Assembly (NCBI RefSeq): GCF_006539185.1
Contig: NZ_BJMN01000012.1
Location: 124,001-188,000, forward strand
DNA: 64,000 bases
Origin: Streptomyces gardneri
GTDB taxonomy: Bacteria; Actinomycetota; Actinomycetes; Streptomycetales; Streptomycetaceae
Direction of reading: 5' to 3'
Of the stretch, positions 8,780 to 19,871 are shown piece after piece; positions within the stretch are counted from its first letter, which is position 1, and every line of letters starts with the position of its first letter. The position numbers and the translations under genes were made by a program. The notes under the pieces are model-generated. The model ran no database searches, was not told the origin of the DNA, and was given only the letters and a program-made list of their open reading frames with translations.

Positions 8780-9280
8780 TCAGCCGAGGTCGAGGTCCTC
8801 GTCGGCCCAGCGCGAACCGATCCCGCGCAGCACGACCGTGCGCCGGTCGTCGTCGGTGTCGCCGGTGACGCGGTGGATGAGGACGTGCAGCCGGTCGTCG
8901 GTCAAGTCCTCGACCTTGCCGTCACCCCACTCCACGACCACCACGGACTCGGGCAGCGAGACGTCCAGGTCGAGGTCCTCCATCTCGTCGAGGCCGCCGC
9001 CGAGGCGGTACGCGTCGACGTGCACGAGGGCCGGACCGCCGACCAGGGACGGATGGACACGGGCGATGACGAAGGTCGGGGAGGTGACGGCGCCCCGCAC
9101 ACCGAGGCCCTCGCCGAGGCCGCGCGTCAGGGTCGTCTTCCCGGCGCCGAGCTCGCCGGTGAGCATGACGAGGTCGCCGGGGCGGAGGATTTTCGCGAGC
9201 CGGCGGCCGAGGTCCCCCATCTGCTCGGGGGAGTCGATGGCGAGGGTGGCGCCGGAGACGGGCGGGTGCGCTGCTTCCAT
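8780..9280 (-). CDS. tsaE: tRNA threonylcarbamoyladenosine biosynthesis ATPase TsaE
   Basis: The 166-aa product from ATG 9280 has Walker A 'GELGAGKTT' at about residues 42-50, 'TSPTFVIARVH' and a 'LVHVDAYRLGG' segment, all typical of TsaE, the P-loop ATPase that resets the TsaBD complex. A TTG at 9289 would add three residues. The gene is 10 bp downstream of the alpha/beta hydrolase gene and likely in its operon with alr. Confidence 0.94.
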   Translation of the reverse strand: MEAAHPPVSGATLAIDSPEQMGDLGRRLAKILRPGDLVMLTGELGAGKTTLTRGLGEGLGVRGAVTSPTFVIARVHPSLVGGPALVHVDAYRLGGGLDEMEDLDLDVSLPESVVVVEWGDGKVEDLTDDRLHVLIHRVTGDTDDDRRTVVLRGIGSRWADEDLDLG

Positions 9281-9290
9281 ACCCGCCAAC

Positions 9291-10487
9291 CTAACTCTTG
9301 CGGGCGTCGGTCCTCACCGTCGCGGGCCCCGGCCCCTGCCCCGGGACCGCACCGGCACGGACCAGCAGGTCGGCGAGGCGGTCGGTGACGGCCTCGGGGT
9401 GTTCCAGCATCACCAGGTGGCCGCCGTCCGGGACGATGACCAGCTCCGCGTCCGGGAGGAGACCGGCGACGGCCTCGGTGTGCGAGCTGGGGGTGACGAG
9501 GTCGTTGTCCCCGGCGAGCGCGAGCACCGGCATATCCGCGAAGGCGGCGAGGGCGGCGGCCTTGTCGTGCTCGGCGAAGGCCGGGTAGAACTCCGCCACC
9601 ACGTCGATCGGGGTCGCCTCGATCATCCGCTCCGCGAAGCGGGCGACCGCCGGGTCCACGTCCTTCGAGGAGAACGAGTACTTCTTGATCAGCCCCGCGA
9701 ACAGGTCGGCCGTCGCCCGGCGCCCCCGCTCGACCAGCTCCGCCTGCGACCCGAGCGCCTTGAGCACGCCCGGCAGGACCCGCCGGACGGCGTTGACGCC
9801 GGCGAGCGGCAGCCCGTACGACACCTCGGCGAGCTTCCCCGCGGAGGTGCCGACGAGGGCGACGCCCACGACCCGGTCGCGGACGAAGTCCGGGTACTGC
9901 TCGGCGAGCGCCATCACCGTCATGCCGCCCATCGAGTGCCCGACCAGGACGAGCGGGCCCTCCGGCGCGGCGACGTCGAGGACGGCCTTGAGGTCGCGGC
10001 CGAGCAGGTCGATGGAGACGGGCACCGCGTCGGGCCCGGACTGGGCGACGCCGTGGCCGGAGCGGCCGTGGCTGCGCTGGTCCCAGTGGACGGTGCGGAC
10101 GAGACCGCGGAGCGCGGCCCGCTGGAAGTGCCAGGAGTCCTGGTTGAGGCAGTAGCCGTGGCTGAAGACGACGGTGACGGGGGCGGGGTCCTTGCGCCCG
10201 AAGAGCCGTCGGCGACGGGCGGGCGGAGTGTCCGCCTCGACCTCGTCGACCTCGTAGTACAGGACGGTCGAGTCCTCGGCGAGCGCCCGGCCGGAGGTGC
10301 CGCGGAGGCTGCCGTACGGGCCGGTGGCGTCCAGGGCGAGCCGGGCCTTCTGGCGGACGGAGCGGCCGACCGTGAGCCGCTCGACGGCGACTCCGGCGGC
10401 CGCGCCGGCGGCGAGGACGCCTATCGCGGCCCCGGCGAACCCGGCCCGCCGCCAACTGCTCGTACCGCTGCCACTGGACTCGCCCAC
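9291..10487 (-). CDS. Alpha/beta hydrolase with N-terminal hydrophobic segment
   Basis: GTG at 10487, preceded by GGGGAG, gives 398 aa. An N-terminal hydrophobic stretch at about residues 13-37 suggests membrane association. The hydrolase core shows 'VVFSHGYCLNQDSWHFQ' (oxyanion region), the nucleophile elbow 'GHSMGG' and late Asp/His motifs 'LALAGDNDLVTP' and 'VPDGGHLVMLEHPE'. The substrate is unknown. It sits 10 bp after alr and 10 bp before tsaE, the conserved actinobacterial order. Confidence 0.9.
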   Translation of the reverse strand: MGESSGSGTSSWRRAGFAGAAIGVLAAGAAAGVAVERLTVGRSVRQKARLALDATGPYGSLRGTSGRALAEDSTVLYYEVDEVEADTPPARRRRLFGRKDPAPVTVVFSHGYCLNQDSWHFQRAALRGLVRTVHWDQRSHGRSGHGVAQSGPDAVPVSIDLLGRDLKAVLDVAAPEGPLVLVGHSMGGMTVMALAEQYPDFVRDRVVGVALVGTSAGKLAEVSYGLPLAGVNAVRRVLPGVLKALGSQAELVERGRRATADLFAGLIKKYSFSSKDVDPAVARFAERMIEATPIDVVAEFYPAFAEHDKAAALAAFADMPVLALAGDNDLVTPSSHTEAVAGLLPDAELVIVPDGGHLVMLEHPEAVTDRLADLLVRAGAVPGQGPGPATVRTDARKS

Positions 10488-10497
10488 GCCGGCTCCC

Positions 10498-11646
10498 CTA
10501 TTCGTCCAGATAGACGCGCGGGACGCGCGCGCCGATCCGGGTGACGATCTCGTACGCGATGGTGTCGGCGGCCACCGCCCAGTCCTCGGCGGTCGGCTCG
10601 CCCCGGTCACCGGGGCCGAAGAGCACGGCCTCGGTGCCGGGCTCGGGAGTGTCCCCGCCGAGGTCGACGACGAACTGGTCCATGGCGACGCGCCCGGCGA
10701 CCGTCCGGACGGTGTCACCGACGAGGACGGGACCGCGGCCCGAGGCGTGCCGGGGGACGCCGTCGGCGTAGCCGAGGGGGACGAGACCGAGGGTGGTGTC
10801 GGCGCCGGTGACGTAGTGGTGGCCGTAGCTCACGCCGTGCCCCGCCGGGACGTGCTTGACCAGGGCGACGCTCGCCTTCAGCGACATGACGGGCCGGAGC
10901 CCCAGCTCGGCGGAGGTGCCGAGCTCGGGGCTGGGCGAGACGCCGTAGATGGCGATGCCCGGCCGGACCAGGTCGAAGTGGGCCTCGGGCAGGGTGAGCG
11001 TGGCCGGCGAGTTCGCGATGTGCCGGACCTCGGGCCGGACACCGGCCTGCTCGGCGTGGTCGAGCAGGGAACGGAAGACGTCGAGCTGCGCGGCGATCGA
11101 GGGGTGGTGGGGTTCGTCGGCACAGGCGAGGTGCGACCAGAGCCCGGTCACCTTGACGAGCCCGTCGACCTCCGCCTTCAGGGCGGCCCCCACCAGCTCG
11201 GGCCAGTCGGCGGGCTGGCAGCCGTTGCGCCCGAGCCCGGTGTCGGCCTTGAGCTGGATCCGGGCGGTCTTCCCCACCGCCTTCGCGGCCCCGACGACCT
11301 CCTCCAGCGCCCACATCCCGCTCACGGACATGTCGAGACCGGCCTCGATGCCCTGGTCCCAGGGGTCGCCGGGGGTCCAGAGCCAGCACATGACCGGGAC
11401 ATCGGTGATCCCGGCGGCGCGCAGGGCGAGCGCCTCGTGCGGGGTGGCCGTACCGAGCCAGTCCGCGCCCGCTTCCAGGGCGGCGCGGGCACAGCGGACG
11501 GCGCCGTGTCCGTACGCGTCGGCCTTGACCACGGCCATGATCCGGACGTGGGGGGCGACGCGGGCGCGCAGCGTGCGGACGTTCGCACGCAGCGCACGCA
11601 GGTCGATCTCGGCGCGGGCTCGGCGGGGCGGAGGTGTCTCAGTCAT
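10498..11646 (-). CDS. alr: Alanine racemase
   Basis: The enzyme makes D-alanine for peptidoglycan with PLP as cofactor. In the 382-aa protein the PLP lysine is Lys41 in 'MAVVKADAYGHG', and the second catalytic-base region 'GHGVSYGHHYVTG' is present near two-thirds of the length. Fold type III barrel plus C-terminal beta domain ('RTVAGRVAMDQFVVDLGG') are complete. It lies upstream of the hydrolase and tsaE and downstream of the L,D-transpeptidase gene. Confidence 0.96.
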   Translation of the reverse strand: MTETPPPRRARAEIDLRALRANVRTLRARVAPHVRIMAVVKADAYGHGAVRCARAALEAGADWLGTATPHEALALRAAGITDVPVMCWLWTPGDPWDQGIEAGLDMSVSGMWALEEVVGAAKAVGKTARIQLKADTGLGRNGCQPADWPELVGAALKAEVDGLVKVTGLWSHLACADEPHHPSIAAQLDVFRSLLDHAEQAGVRPEVRHIANSPATLTLPEAHFDLVRPGIAIYGVSPSPELGTSAELGLRPVMSLKASVALVKHVPAGHGVSYGHHYVTGADTTLGLVPLGYADGVPRHASGRGPVLVGDTVRTVAGRVAMDQFVVDLGGDTPEPGTEAVLFGPGDRGEPTAEDWAVAADTIAYEIVTRIGARVPRVYLDE

Positions 11647-11666
11647 CGCGCCCAGTCTCTCAGGTG

Positions 11667-12671
11667 TCAGCGACCGGGCCGCTTACCCCAGATGTAGACC
11701 CGGTCACCCTTGCGGAGGACGTCCCAGAGTTTCCGGGCGTTGGCGTAGCTCAGATTGACGCAGCCCCGGCTGCCGGTGGGCGTGGCGATCTGCCCGTAGA
11801 CGGCGTGGAAGGCCTGGCCGCCGCTGAAGAACTGGGAGAAGGGCATCGGGGTGTTGTAGATGGAGGACCAGTGGTCCTTGTGGCGCCAGTAGACGGCGTG
11901 CCAACCGGTTCGGGTCGCGTATCCGACGCGCCCGCTTCTGATGTTGACCACCGGGAAGGTGACCTTCTTGTCCTTCCGTACCCACATCAGCTGACGGTCG
12001 AGGTCGACACAGGCGACGGCGTACTTCTTCACGGGGCAGCGCCGCCCCGGGTCGAGATTCTTCCGGGCGGCGAGCAGCTCGGCCCTGGCCCAGGTGACGG
12101 GCCCGGCGTACCCGTTGGCGGGCTTGATCTTCTCCCGTACCTGGAACGCCTTGACGGCCCTGCAGTCGGCGGCCGACTGCACGCCGTCCACCGTCAGCTT
12201 CAGCAGCCGCTCGACCTGCCGCTGATGGGTCCCGGTGGTGGCGGTACAGGCGGCCCCGATGACGCTGCGCGGCAGATACTCGACCAACTCGTCGACATCC
12301 GCCTCCGGCTCGGGCACGGGGACGTCCCCCTGTGACTGCAGCGGAGGCAGCACCTGATCGGGAGTGTCCATCGGATACTCGGCCCGCCCAGCACCGACGA
12401 CCCCGGGCACGAGCGGGTCGACGGACTCGGAAGTGTCGGCCTCGGCGGGGGGCGCGTCGACGGCTGACGGGGGCGGGACGGGCTCGGACGTATCGGCGAG
12501 GGGAGGGACGGCGGCAGGCGGGACGGCGGCAGGCGGGACGGGCCCGGACGCGTCGGCGGCGGGCACGACGGGCTCGGGTGTGTCGGCGAGGGCGGACGTC
12601 GGCCCGAGGGCGAGGACGGCGGCGAGCCCGAACAGCAACGGCGCGGTACGGCTTCTTCTGCGACTGATCAC
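11667..12671 (-). CDS. Secreted L,D-transpeptidase (YkuD) with peptidoglycan-binding-like domain
   Basis: GTG at 12671 gives 334 aa beginning with a clear signal peptide ('RRRSRTAPLLFGLAAVLALG', cleavage after ALA). A Pro/Ala-rich low-complexity linker with a duplicated 15-bp unit follows to about residue 130, then a region resembling a peptidoglycan-binding helical domain ('VQSAADCRAVKAFQ'), then YkuD with 'QAFHAVYG' and the catalytic motif 'SRGCVNL' (Cys304). It should form 3-3 crosslinks or tether proteins in the wall. Next to alr and hydrolase genes, consistent with wall metabolism. Confidence 0.9.
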   Translation of the reverse strand: MISRRRSRTAPLLFGLAAVLALGPTSALADTPEPVVPAADASGPVPPAAVPPAAVPPLADTSEPVPPPSAVDAPPAEADTSESVDPLVPGVVGAGRAEYPMDTPDQVLPPLQSQGDVPVPEPEADVDELVEYLPRSVIGAACTATTGTHQRQVERLLKLTVDGVQSAADCRAVKAFQVREKIKPANGYAGPVTWARAELLAARKNLDPGRRCPVKKYAVACVDLDRQLMWVRKDKKVTFPVVNIRSGRVGYATRTGWHAVYWRHKDHWSSIYNTPMPFSQFFSGGQAFHAVYGQIATPTGSRGCVNLSYANARKLWDVLRKGDRVYIWGKRPGR

Positions 12672-12773
12672 CCCACCCACCCAATCCGCGCTCCGCGCTC
12701 CCAGCGCGCCGGGTCCCACGGGTGGGGCAACGGGTTCGCCCGAGTGGGGGCCGCCCGAACCGAACCGCCCCAC

Positions 12774-14243
12774 CTACGACGCCGGCGCCACCACGTCCCG
12801 CCAGGCCCCCCGCAGGGACTCCGCCACCTCGCTCGCCGTCACCGGCCCCGCGCCCGCACCACCGCCCCGCCCCGCCGCCGCCCGCCGCGCCGCCAAGCCG
12901 TGCAGGTACGCGGCGGCCGAGGCCGCCTCCACCGCCGGGATGCCCGCCGCGAGGAGGGAGCCCGCCAGGCCCGAGAGGACGTCCCCGCTCCCGGCCGTCG
13001 CGAGCCACGGCGTGCCGGTCGGATTGACCCGTACGGGCCCGCCATCCGGCCCGCACACCAGCGTCGTCGACCCCTTGAGCAGCACCGTCGCCCCGAAACG
13101 CCCCGCCAGCTCCCGTACCGCCGCGAGCCGCCCCGCCTCCACCTCCTCCCGTGCGACGCCCAGCAGCGCCGCCGCCTCCCCCGCGTGCGGGGTGAGCAGG
13201 GTGGCGGCGGGGCGGCGGGCCCGTACGACCGCCGGGTCGAGGCCCCGCAGGCCGTCGGCGTCGACGAGGACCGGCACGTCGGAGGCGAGGACCTCGGCGA
13301 CCGCGACGACGGGCCCGGGCCCCTCGCCGAGCCCGGGCCCGACGACCCAGGCCTGCACGCGCCCGGCCTTGTCGGGGCGCCCGGAGTGCACGAGGGTCTC
13401 GGGGTGCCGCGCGAGCACCGCGTCCCCGGCGGGCCCGACGTACCGCACGGCCCCCGCCCCGCCCCGCAACGCCCCGGAGACCGCGAGGACCGCCGCGCCC
13501 GGGTAGCGGGTGGATCCGGCGACGATGCCGAGGACCCCGCGCCGGTACTTGTCGCTCTCGGCCCCGGGCGCGGGCAGCAGCCGTGCGACGTCCTCGTGCT
13601 GGAGGGCCTCCAGCTCGGGGACGCCGGGGAGGTGGGGGTCGAGACCGATGCCGACGAACCGCAGCGCTCCCGCGTACTCCCTCGCCGGGTCGACGAGCAG
13701 CGCCGGCTTGTACGCCCCGAAGGTCACCGTCACGTCGGCCCGCAGCGCCTCCCCGGTCACCTCCCCCGTGTCGGCGTCGACGCCGCTCGGCAGGTCGACG
13801 GCGACGACGACGGCGTTCGAGCCGCGCGCGGCCCGGGCGATCGGGACGGCGTCGGGCCGGAGTCCGCCCCGCCCGCCGATGCCGGTGATGCCGTCGAGGA
13901 CGAGGTCGGCGGCGGCGAGCGCCTCGAAGGGGTCGTCGGTGGTCCGTCCACCCGCCGCCCGGAACGCCGCGAGTCCGCTCTCATGGGCCGCGGACCCGAG
14001 CAGTACGGCCGTCACCCCGGCCCCCCGCCGGGCGAGCCGGGCTCCGGCGTACAGCGCGTCGCCGCCGTTGTCGCCGCTGCCGACGAGCAGCACGACCCTC
14101 GCCCCGTACACCCGCGGCAGCAATCCGGCGCAGGCGGCGGCGAGTCCGGCGGCGGCGCGCTGCATGAGGGCGCCTTCCGGGAGGCGGGCCATGAGTGCGG
14201 CCTCGGCGGCCCGGACGGTCTCCACGCGATGAGCGGTACGCAT
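12774..14243 (-). CDS. nnrD: Bifunctional NAD(P)H-hydrate repair enzyme (epimerase/dehydratase)
   Basis: The protein repairs hydrated NAD(P)H. The 489-aa product from ATG 14243 has the YjeF-N epimerase domain first ('VLLVGSGDNGGDALYAG', 'DLVLDGITGIGGRGG') and the ADP-dependent dehydratase domain second ('LLTPHAGEAAALLG', 'NPTGTPWLATAGSGDVLSG'). An upstream in-frame extension to 14312 is less likely because it would run into the promoter of the divergent gene. Cytoplasmic, complete, with high Ala/Arg content as usual here. Confidence 0.93.
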   Translation of the reverse strand: MRTAHRVETVRAAEAALMARLPEGALMQRAAAGLAAACAGLLPRVYGARVVLLVGSGDNGGDALYAGARLARRGAGVTAVLLGSAAHESGLAAFRAAGGRTTDDPFEALAAADLVLDGITGIGGRGGLRPDAVPIARAARGSNAVVVAVDLPSGVDADTGEVTGEALRADVTVTFGAYKPALLVDPAREYAGALRFVGIGLDPHLPGVPELEALQHEDVARLLPAPGAESDKYRRGVLGIVAGSTRYPGAAVLAVSGALRGGAGAVRYVGPAGDAVLARHPETLVHSGRPDKAGRVQAWVVGPGLGEGPGPVVAVAEVLASDVPVLVDADGLRGLDPAVVRARRPAATLLTPHAGEAAALLGVAREEVEAGRLAAVRELAGRFGATVLLKGSTTLVCGPDGGPVRVNPTGTPWLATAGSGDVLSGLAGSLLAAGIPAVEAASAAAYLHGLAARRAAAGRGGGAGAGPVTASEVAESLRGAWRDVVAPAS

Positions 14244-14290
14244 GGTCAGCAGTCTGCCGCAGTCCTCAAGCCACCGCCCGGGGACGAGGG

Positions 14291-14332
14291 TTGACGCCCC
14301 CTCATCGATCAACTTAGGTTTGCCTTACCTAA
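14291..14332 (+). promoter_or_regulatory. Promoter with overlapping DmdR/IdeR iron box
   Basis: A -35-like TTGACG (14291-14296) is followed after 17-18 bases by TTAGGT/TAGGTT, which is itself the left arm of a 19-mer TTAGGTTTGCCTTACCTAA (14314-14332). This matches 16 of 19 positions of the remembered actinobacterial iron box. Overlap of the box with the -10 element is the classical layout for iron-dependent repression of the following gene pair. Confidence 0.78.
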
Positions 14333-14362
14333 CTAGCCACCGCCTGGAAGGGCAGCTTCGCC

Positions 14363-14958
14363 ATGCGCACCAGCCTCCTCAACCGCACCCACGGCACCCG
14401 CAACACCCGCACCCTCGCCCGTACCGCCCTCACCCTCGCCTCAGCCGCCGCCCTCACCGTCGGTCTCGCCTCCACCGCCTCCGCCGCCACCGCGAACCGC
14501 ACGGTCACGGACGGCACCCGCACCTACAACCTCGCCCTGACCGCCCCGAACACCGCCCCCGCCACAGGCGCCAACGTCACCGTCACCGGCTCCGGCTACA
14601 ACCCCGACCAGGGCGTCTACGTAGGCCTCTGCGCGATACCCGCGGGGGTGAACACCGCCGACCCGACCACCTGGAACAGCAAGCCCACCCCCTGCCTGGG
14701 CGGCCAGGACGAGACCGGCACGACCGGCGCCTCCCACTGGGTGAACAGCGACTGGTACTGGATGTCCCCGTCCAACTCCTCCCCGTTCACGGAGTCCGGC
14801 GGCCTCGGCTCCTTCTCCGTCCAGATCCACGTCAAGGCGAAGATCTCCGACACCGTCACCTGCGGCCGGTCGGGCGTGACCTGCGCGATCGTCACCCGCG
14901 CGGACCACTTCGACAGCTCCGACCGGAAGTACGACGTGTACGTGCCGGTGACCTTCCA

Positions 14959-14962
<4 letters not shown>
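14363..14962 (+). CDS. Secreted neocarzinostatin-like/Ig-fold protein, iron-box controlled
   Basis: The 199-aa product has a signal peptide (about residues 1-42, ending 'STASAA'). The mature part has an Ig-like start 'NVTVTGSGYNPDQGVYVGLC', four cysteines, and the C-terminal motif 'CAIVTRADHFDSSDRKYDV', which I recall from neocarzinostatin-like and HtaA-associated secreted actinobacterial proteins. The iron box at 14314-14332 implies a role in iron or heme acquisition; that is inference. Its stop overlaps the next start as GTGA, so both are co-translated. Confidence 0.82.
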
Positions 14963-16515
<1,553 letters not shown>

Positions 16516-16568
16516 ACGCGCGCGGCACACGCAACCCGACGCCGGCCCTGGCAGTCGCGCGCCGTACG

Positions 16569-16606
16569 GCCCGGGGCCCGACCGTGGAAACGGCCGGGCC
16601 CCGGGC
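16569..16606. terminator. Bidirectional hairpin terminator
   Basis: Two 17-base arms (GCCCGGGGCCCGACCGT and its near-perfect complement, 16/17) enclose a GGAA loop. It lies between the convergent ends of the surface-protein gene and acpS. Confidence 0.85.
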
Positions 16607-16624
16607 TCGTACACCTCGAAGGAT

Positions 16625-16993
16625 TCACCCCTCCGCGATCACCACCGCTGAGGCCACGCCCGCGTCATGGCTCAGCGAGACGTGCCAGTGCCGCACGCCC
16701 AGCTCCGCCGCCCGCGCCGCCACCGTCCCGCGCACCCGCAGCCGCGGCTGCCCGGTGCCTTCGACGTACACCTCGGCGTCCGTCCAGAGCAGGCCGCCCG
16801 GCGCACCGAGCGCCTTCGCCAGCGCCTCCTTCGCGGCGAACCGCACCGCGAGCGAGGCCACCCCGCGCCGCTCGCCGCTCGGGAGCAGCAGCTCCCCCTC
16901 GACGAAGAGGCGCTTGAGCAGCCCCGGTGTGCGCTCGATCGACGCGGCGAAGCGGTCGATCTCCGCCACGTCGATCCCCACCCCAATGATCAT
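16625..16993 (-). CDS. acpS: Holo-[acyl-carrier-protein] synthase
   Basis: AcpS transfers 4'-phosphopantetheine from CoA to acyl carrier proteins. The 122-aa protein begins '[15 protein letters not shown]' with the Mg-binding Asp, and has '[13 protein letters not shown]' with the second metal ligand Glu and 'WHVSLSHD'. Its size is normal for the family. It starts 7 bp after the glmS stop, so both are probably one transcript. Confidence 0.95.
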   Translation of the reverse strand: MIIGVGIDVAEIDRFAASIERTPGLLKRLFVEGELLLPSGERRGVASLAVRFAAKEALAKALGAPGGLLWTDAEVYVEGTGQPRLRVRGTVAARAAELGVRHWHVSLSHDAGVASAVVIAEG

Positions 16994-17000
16994 TTCCCAC

Positions 17001-18848
17001 TCACTCCACGGTCACGGACTTGGCCAGGTTGCGCGGCTGGTCGACCTCGTTGCCCCGCGCGGTGGCGAGCTCGCAGGCGAAGACCTGGAGCGGCACCGTG
17101 GAGACCAGCGGCTGGAGCAGCGTAGGCGTCGCCGGGATCCGGATGAGGTGGTCGGCGTACGGGACGACCGCCTCGTCGCCCTCCTCGGCGATCACGATGG
17201 TCCGCGCACCGCGCGCCCGGATCTCCTGGATGTTGGAGACGATCTTGTCGTGGAGGACGGAACGGGCCTTGGGCGAGGGCACCACGACGACGACCGGCAG
17301 GTCCTCCTCGATGAGCGCGATCGGCCCGTGTTTGAGCTCTCCGGCGGCGAAGCCCTCGGCGTGCATGTACGCGAGCTCCTTGAGCTTCAGCGCGCCCTCC
17401 AGGGCCACCGGGTAGCCGACGTGCCGGCCGAGGAAGAGGACGGTGTCCTTGTGGGCGAGGGAGCGGGCGAGGGCCCGGACGGGCTCCATCGTCTCCAGGA
17501 CCCGCTCGACCTCGTCGCCGATCCTCGCCAGCTCGCGGACGACGGCGTGGATCTCGTCGCCCCACTTGGTGCCGCGCACCTGACCGAGATACAGCGCCAG
17601 CAGATAACAGGCGACGAGCTGCGTCAGGAAGGCCTTCGTCGAGGCGACGGCGACCTCGGGCCCGGCGTGCGTGTACAGCACGGCGTCGGACTCGCGCGGG
17701 ATCGTCGACCCGTTCGTGTTGCAGACGGCGAGCACCTTGGCGCCCTGCTCACGGGCGTGCCGCAGCGCCATCAGCGTGTCCATGGTCTCGCCGGACTGCG
17801 AGATCGCGATCACCAGGGTCTTCTGCCCGAGGATCGGGTCCCGGTAGCGGAACTCGCTGGCGAGCTCGACCTCGCAGGGGATGCGGGTCCAGTGCTCGAT
17901 GGCGTACTTGGCGATGAGCCCGGCGTGGAAGGCGGTGCCGCAGGCGATGATGACGACCTTGTCGGCCTCGCGGAGCACGGCGTCGGGGATGCGCACCTCG
18001 TCGAGGGTGAGCCGGCCGGAGCCGTCGATCCGGCCGAGGAGGGTGTCGGCGACGGCCTTGGGCTGCTCGGCGATCTCCTTGAGCATGAAGTAGTCGTAGC
18101 CGCCCTTCTCGGCGGCGGAGGCGTCCCAGTCGACGTGGTAGGCCCGCACCTCGGCGGGTGCGCCGTCGAAGTCGGTGACGGTGACGCCGTCCCGGGTGAG
18201 CTCGACGACCTGGTCCTGGCCGAGTTCGATCGCCGAGCGGGTGTGGGCGATGAAGGCGGACACGTCGGAGGCGAGGAAGTTCTCGCCCTCGCCGACGCCG
18301 ACGACGAGCGGGGAGTTCCGGCGGGCGCCGACGACCACCTCGGGCTGGTCGGCGTGGACGGCGACCAGGGTGAAGGCCCCGTCGAGCCGGCGGCAGACGA
18401 GCCGCATGGCCTCCGCCAGGTCCCCGGCGGAGGAGAACTCCTCGGCGAGGAGGTGGGCGACGACCTCGGTGTCGGTCTCGGAGGCCAGATCGTGCCCGCG
18501 GTCGGCGAGCTCCTCCCTGAGGGCGGCGAAGTTCTCGATGATGCCGTTGTGGACGACGGCGACGCGCCCGGCGTTGTCGAGATGGGGGTGTGCGTTGACG
18601 TCGGTCGGCCCGCCGTGGGTGGCCCAGCGGGTGTGTCCGATGCCCACGGAACCGCCGGCCAGCGGCCGGTCCACGAGCTCCTTCTCCAGGTTGACGAGCT
18701 TGCCCGCCTTCTTGGCCGCGGCGAGTCCCCCGTCGGAGAGCACCGCGACACCGGCCGAGTCGTAGCCCCGGTATTCGAGCCGCTTCAGGCCCGCGACCAC
18801 CACATCAAGTGCCGACTGACCGCCGGCGTATCCCACGATTCCGCACAT
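17001..18848 (-). CDS. glmS: Glutamine--fructose-6-phosphate aminotransferase (isomerizing)
   Basis: GlmS makes glucosamine-6-phosphate, the first step to UDP-GlcNAc; glmM, the next enzyme, lies at 22008-23366. The 615-aa protein begins Met-Cys (catalytic Cys2, '[10 protein letters not shown]'), has '[16 protein letters not shown]' in the glutaminase domain, then two SIS domains ('[11 protein letters not shown]', '[10 protein letters not shown]', '[10 protein letters not shown]') and the C-terminal '[12 protein letters not shown]'. I see no riboswitch or ribozyme upstream. Confidence 0.97.
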   Translation of the reverse strand: MCGIVGYAGGQSALDVVVAGLKRLEYRGYDSAGVAVLSDGGLAAAKKAGKLVNLEKELVDRPLAGGSVGIGHTRWATHGGPTDVNAHPHLDNAGRVAVVHNGIIENFAALREELADRGHDLASETDTEVVAHLLAEEFSSAGDLAEAMRLVCRRLDGAFTLVAVHADQPEVVVGARRNSPLVVGVGEGENFLASDVSAFIAHTRSAIELGQDQVVELTRDGVTVTDFDGAPAEVRAYHVDWDASAAEKGGYDYFMLKEIAEQPKAVADTLLGRIDGSGRLTLDEVRIPDAVLREADKVVIIACGTAFHAGLIAKYAIEHWTRIPCEVELASEFRYRDPILGQKTLVIAISQSGETMDTLMALRHAREQGAKVLAVCNTNGSTIPRESDAVLYTHAGPEVAVASTKAFLTQLVACYLLALYLGQVRGTKWGDEIHAVVRELARIGDEVERVLETMEPVRALARSLAHKDTVLFLGRHVGYPVALEGALKLKELAYMHAEGFAAGELKHGPIALIEEDLPVVVVVPSPKARSVLHDKIVSNIQEIRARGARTIVIAEEGDEAVVPYADHLIRIPATPTLLQPLVSTVPLQVFACELATARGNEVDQPRNLAKSVTVE

Positions 18849-18960
18849 GTCGGAAGCCTAGGACGGAAGGTGCCCGGAAGGGAGGAGTCGGCCGGGTTCG
18901 GCGGCTGCGCGTCGGCGGCCGCCGAACCCCGGAGCCCACGGGCCGGGGCCGGACCCGTGA

Positions 18961-19728
18961 TCAGCCGAGCTTGGCGGCCTGCGCGTCGACGATGTCCTTC
19001 GGCAGGGCCTTGACCGTGCCGCCGAGGCTGAGCGTGGAGAACGAGGCCAGGGTGCCGCCCTGGCGGAAGACGACCACCTTGGTGACGAACGGCCGGCCGT
19101 CCAGGTCGGTGGTGACCGTCCAGGCGAGCGCCTCCTCGCCCGCGGTCACCGGCTCCGGCGCGACCGCGGAGATCTTCGTCTTCTCGCCGCCGCCGATGAG
19201 GGTGAAGCCGCCCGCGCACTCGGTGCCGGCCGTCTTCAGCGAGGCGAAGGTCTCCTGGGCGCCCTGCCCGTCGTACGAGCCGAGGGTCACGCCCGTCACG
19301 GGCGCCGCCAGCGCGCCCAGCGCCTCCTCCGGCGAGGCCGCCGAGCCGTCGGTCTTCGGCACCTCGATGGCCTTGCGCGTCACGGTGGCGCCCGGCTTTC
19401 CGGGGGCGACGTACGACATGACGTCGGCGAGCGGCTTGCAGGACGGCTTGTCGGTGGAGACCGCGGCGGCCAGGGGGACCTCCCCGGCCTTGGCCTTCTG
19501 CACCTTGTGGCCCGGCAGGTCGGCCTGCCCGACGATCAGCTTCTCCAGTTCGGCGGCCGACAGCACCTCGGCCGCGGGCGCGCTCGTGGCGGAGGTGCTG
19601 GGCGCGCCTTCCTTGCCGGTGCCCTTGCCCTGGTCACCGCTCTTCTCCCCGGCACCGCAGGCGGTGACGAGCAGCGCGAGGGAGACGGCGGCGACGGCGA
19701 CTGCGGCGCTTCTCTTGTACGTACGCAT
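18961..19728 (-). CDS. Lipoprotein of unknown function, 255 aa
   Basis: ATG at 19728 begins a lipoprotein signal with lipobox 'LVTACGAG' near residues 20-24; longer in-frame extensions to 19842 lack a signal. The mature part contains repeated Ser/Thr/Ala linker then '[18 protein letters not shown]' and a beta-rich C-terminal domain, resembling other Streptomyces lipoproteins of unknown function. It is flanked by glmS and the divergent coaA. Confidence 0.8.
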   Translation of the reverse strand: MRTYKRSAAVAVAAVSLALLVTACGAGEKSGDQGKGTGKEGAPSTSATSAPAAEVLSAAELEKLIVGQADLPGHKVQKAKAGEVPLAAAVSTDKPSCKPLADVMSYVAPGKPGATVTRKAIEVPKTDGSAASPEEALGALAAPVTGVTLGSYDGQGAQETFASLKTAGTECAGGFTLIGGGEKTKISAVAPEPVTAGEEALAWTVTTDLDGRPFVTKVVVFRQGGTLASFSTLSLGGTVKALPKDIVDAQAAKLG

Positions 19729-19871
19729 GTGTGGTGTCTCTCTGCTTCTCTTCGCGTGCTCTACGTGGGCGGCATGAGCATGATCGCCCTCCCCCGACGG
19801 CCGGACAAAGGCTTTTGTCGCGTGACCGACCCCACGGTCCACGAAGCCCCCCGACCCACGACAATGGCTGG

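Noticed and set aside
17001..18960. glmS ribozyme or riboswitch upstream of glmS
   Set aside because: The short region before glmS shows no glmS ribozyme core, and these ribozymes are known from Firmicutes and not expected here.
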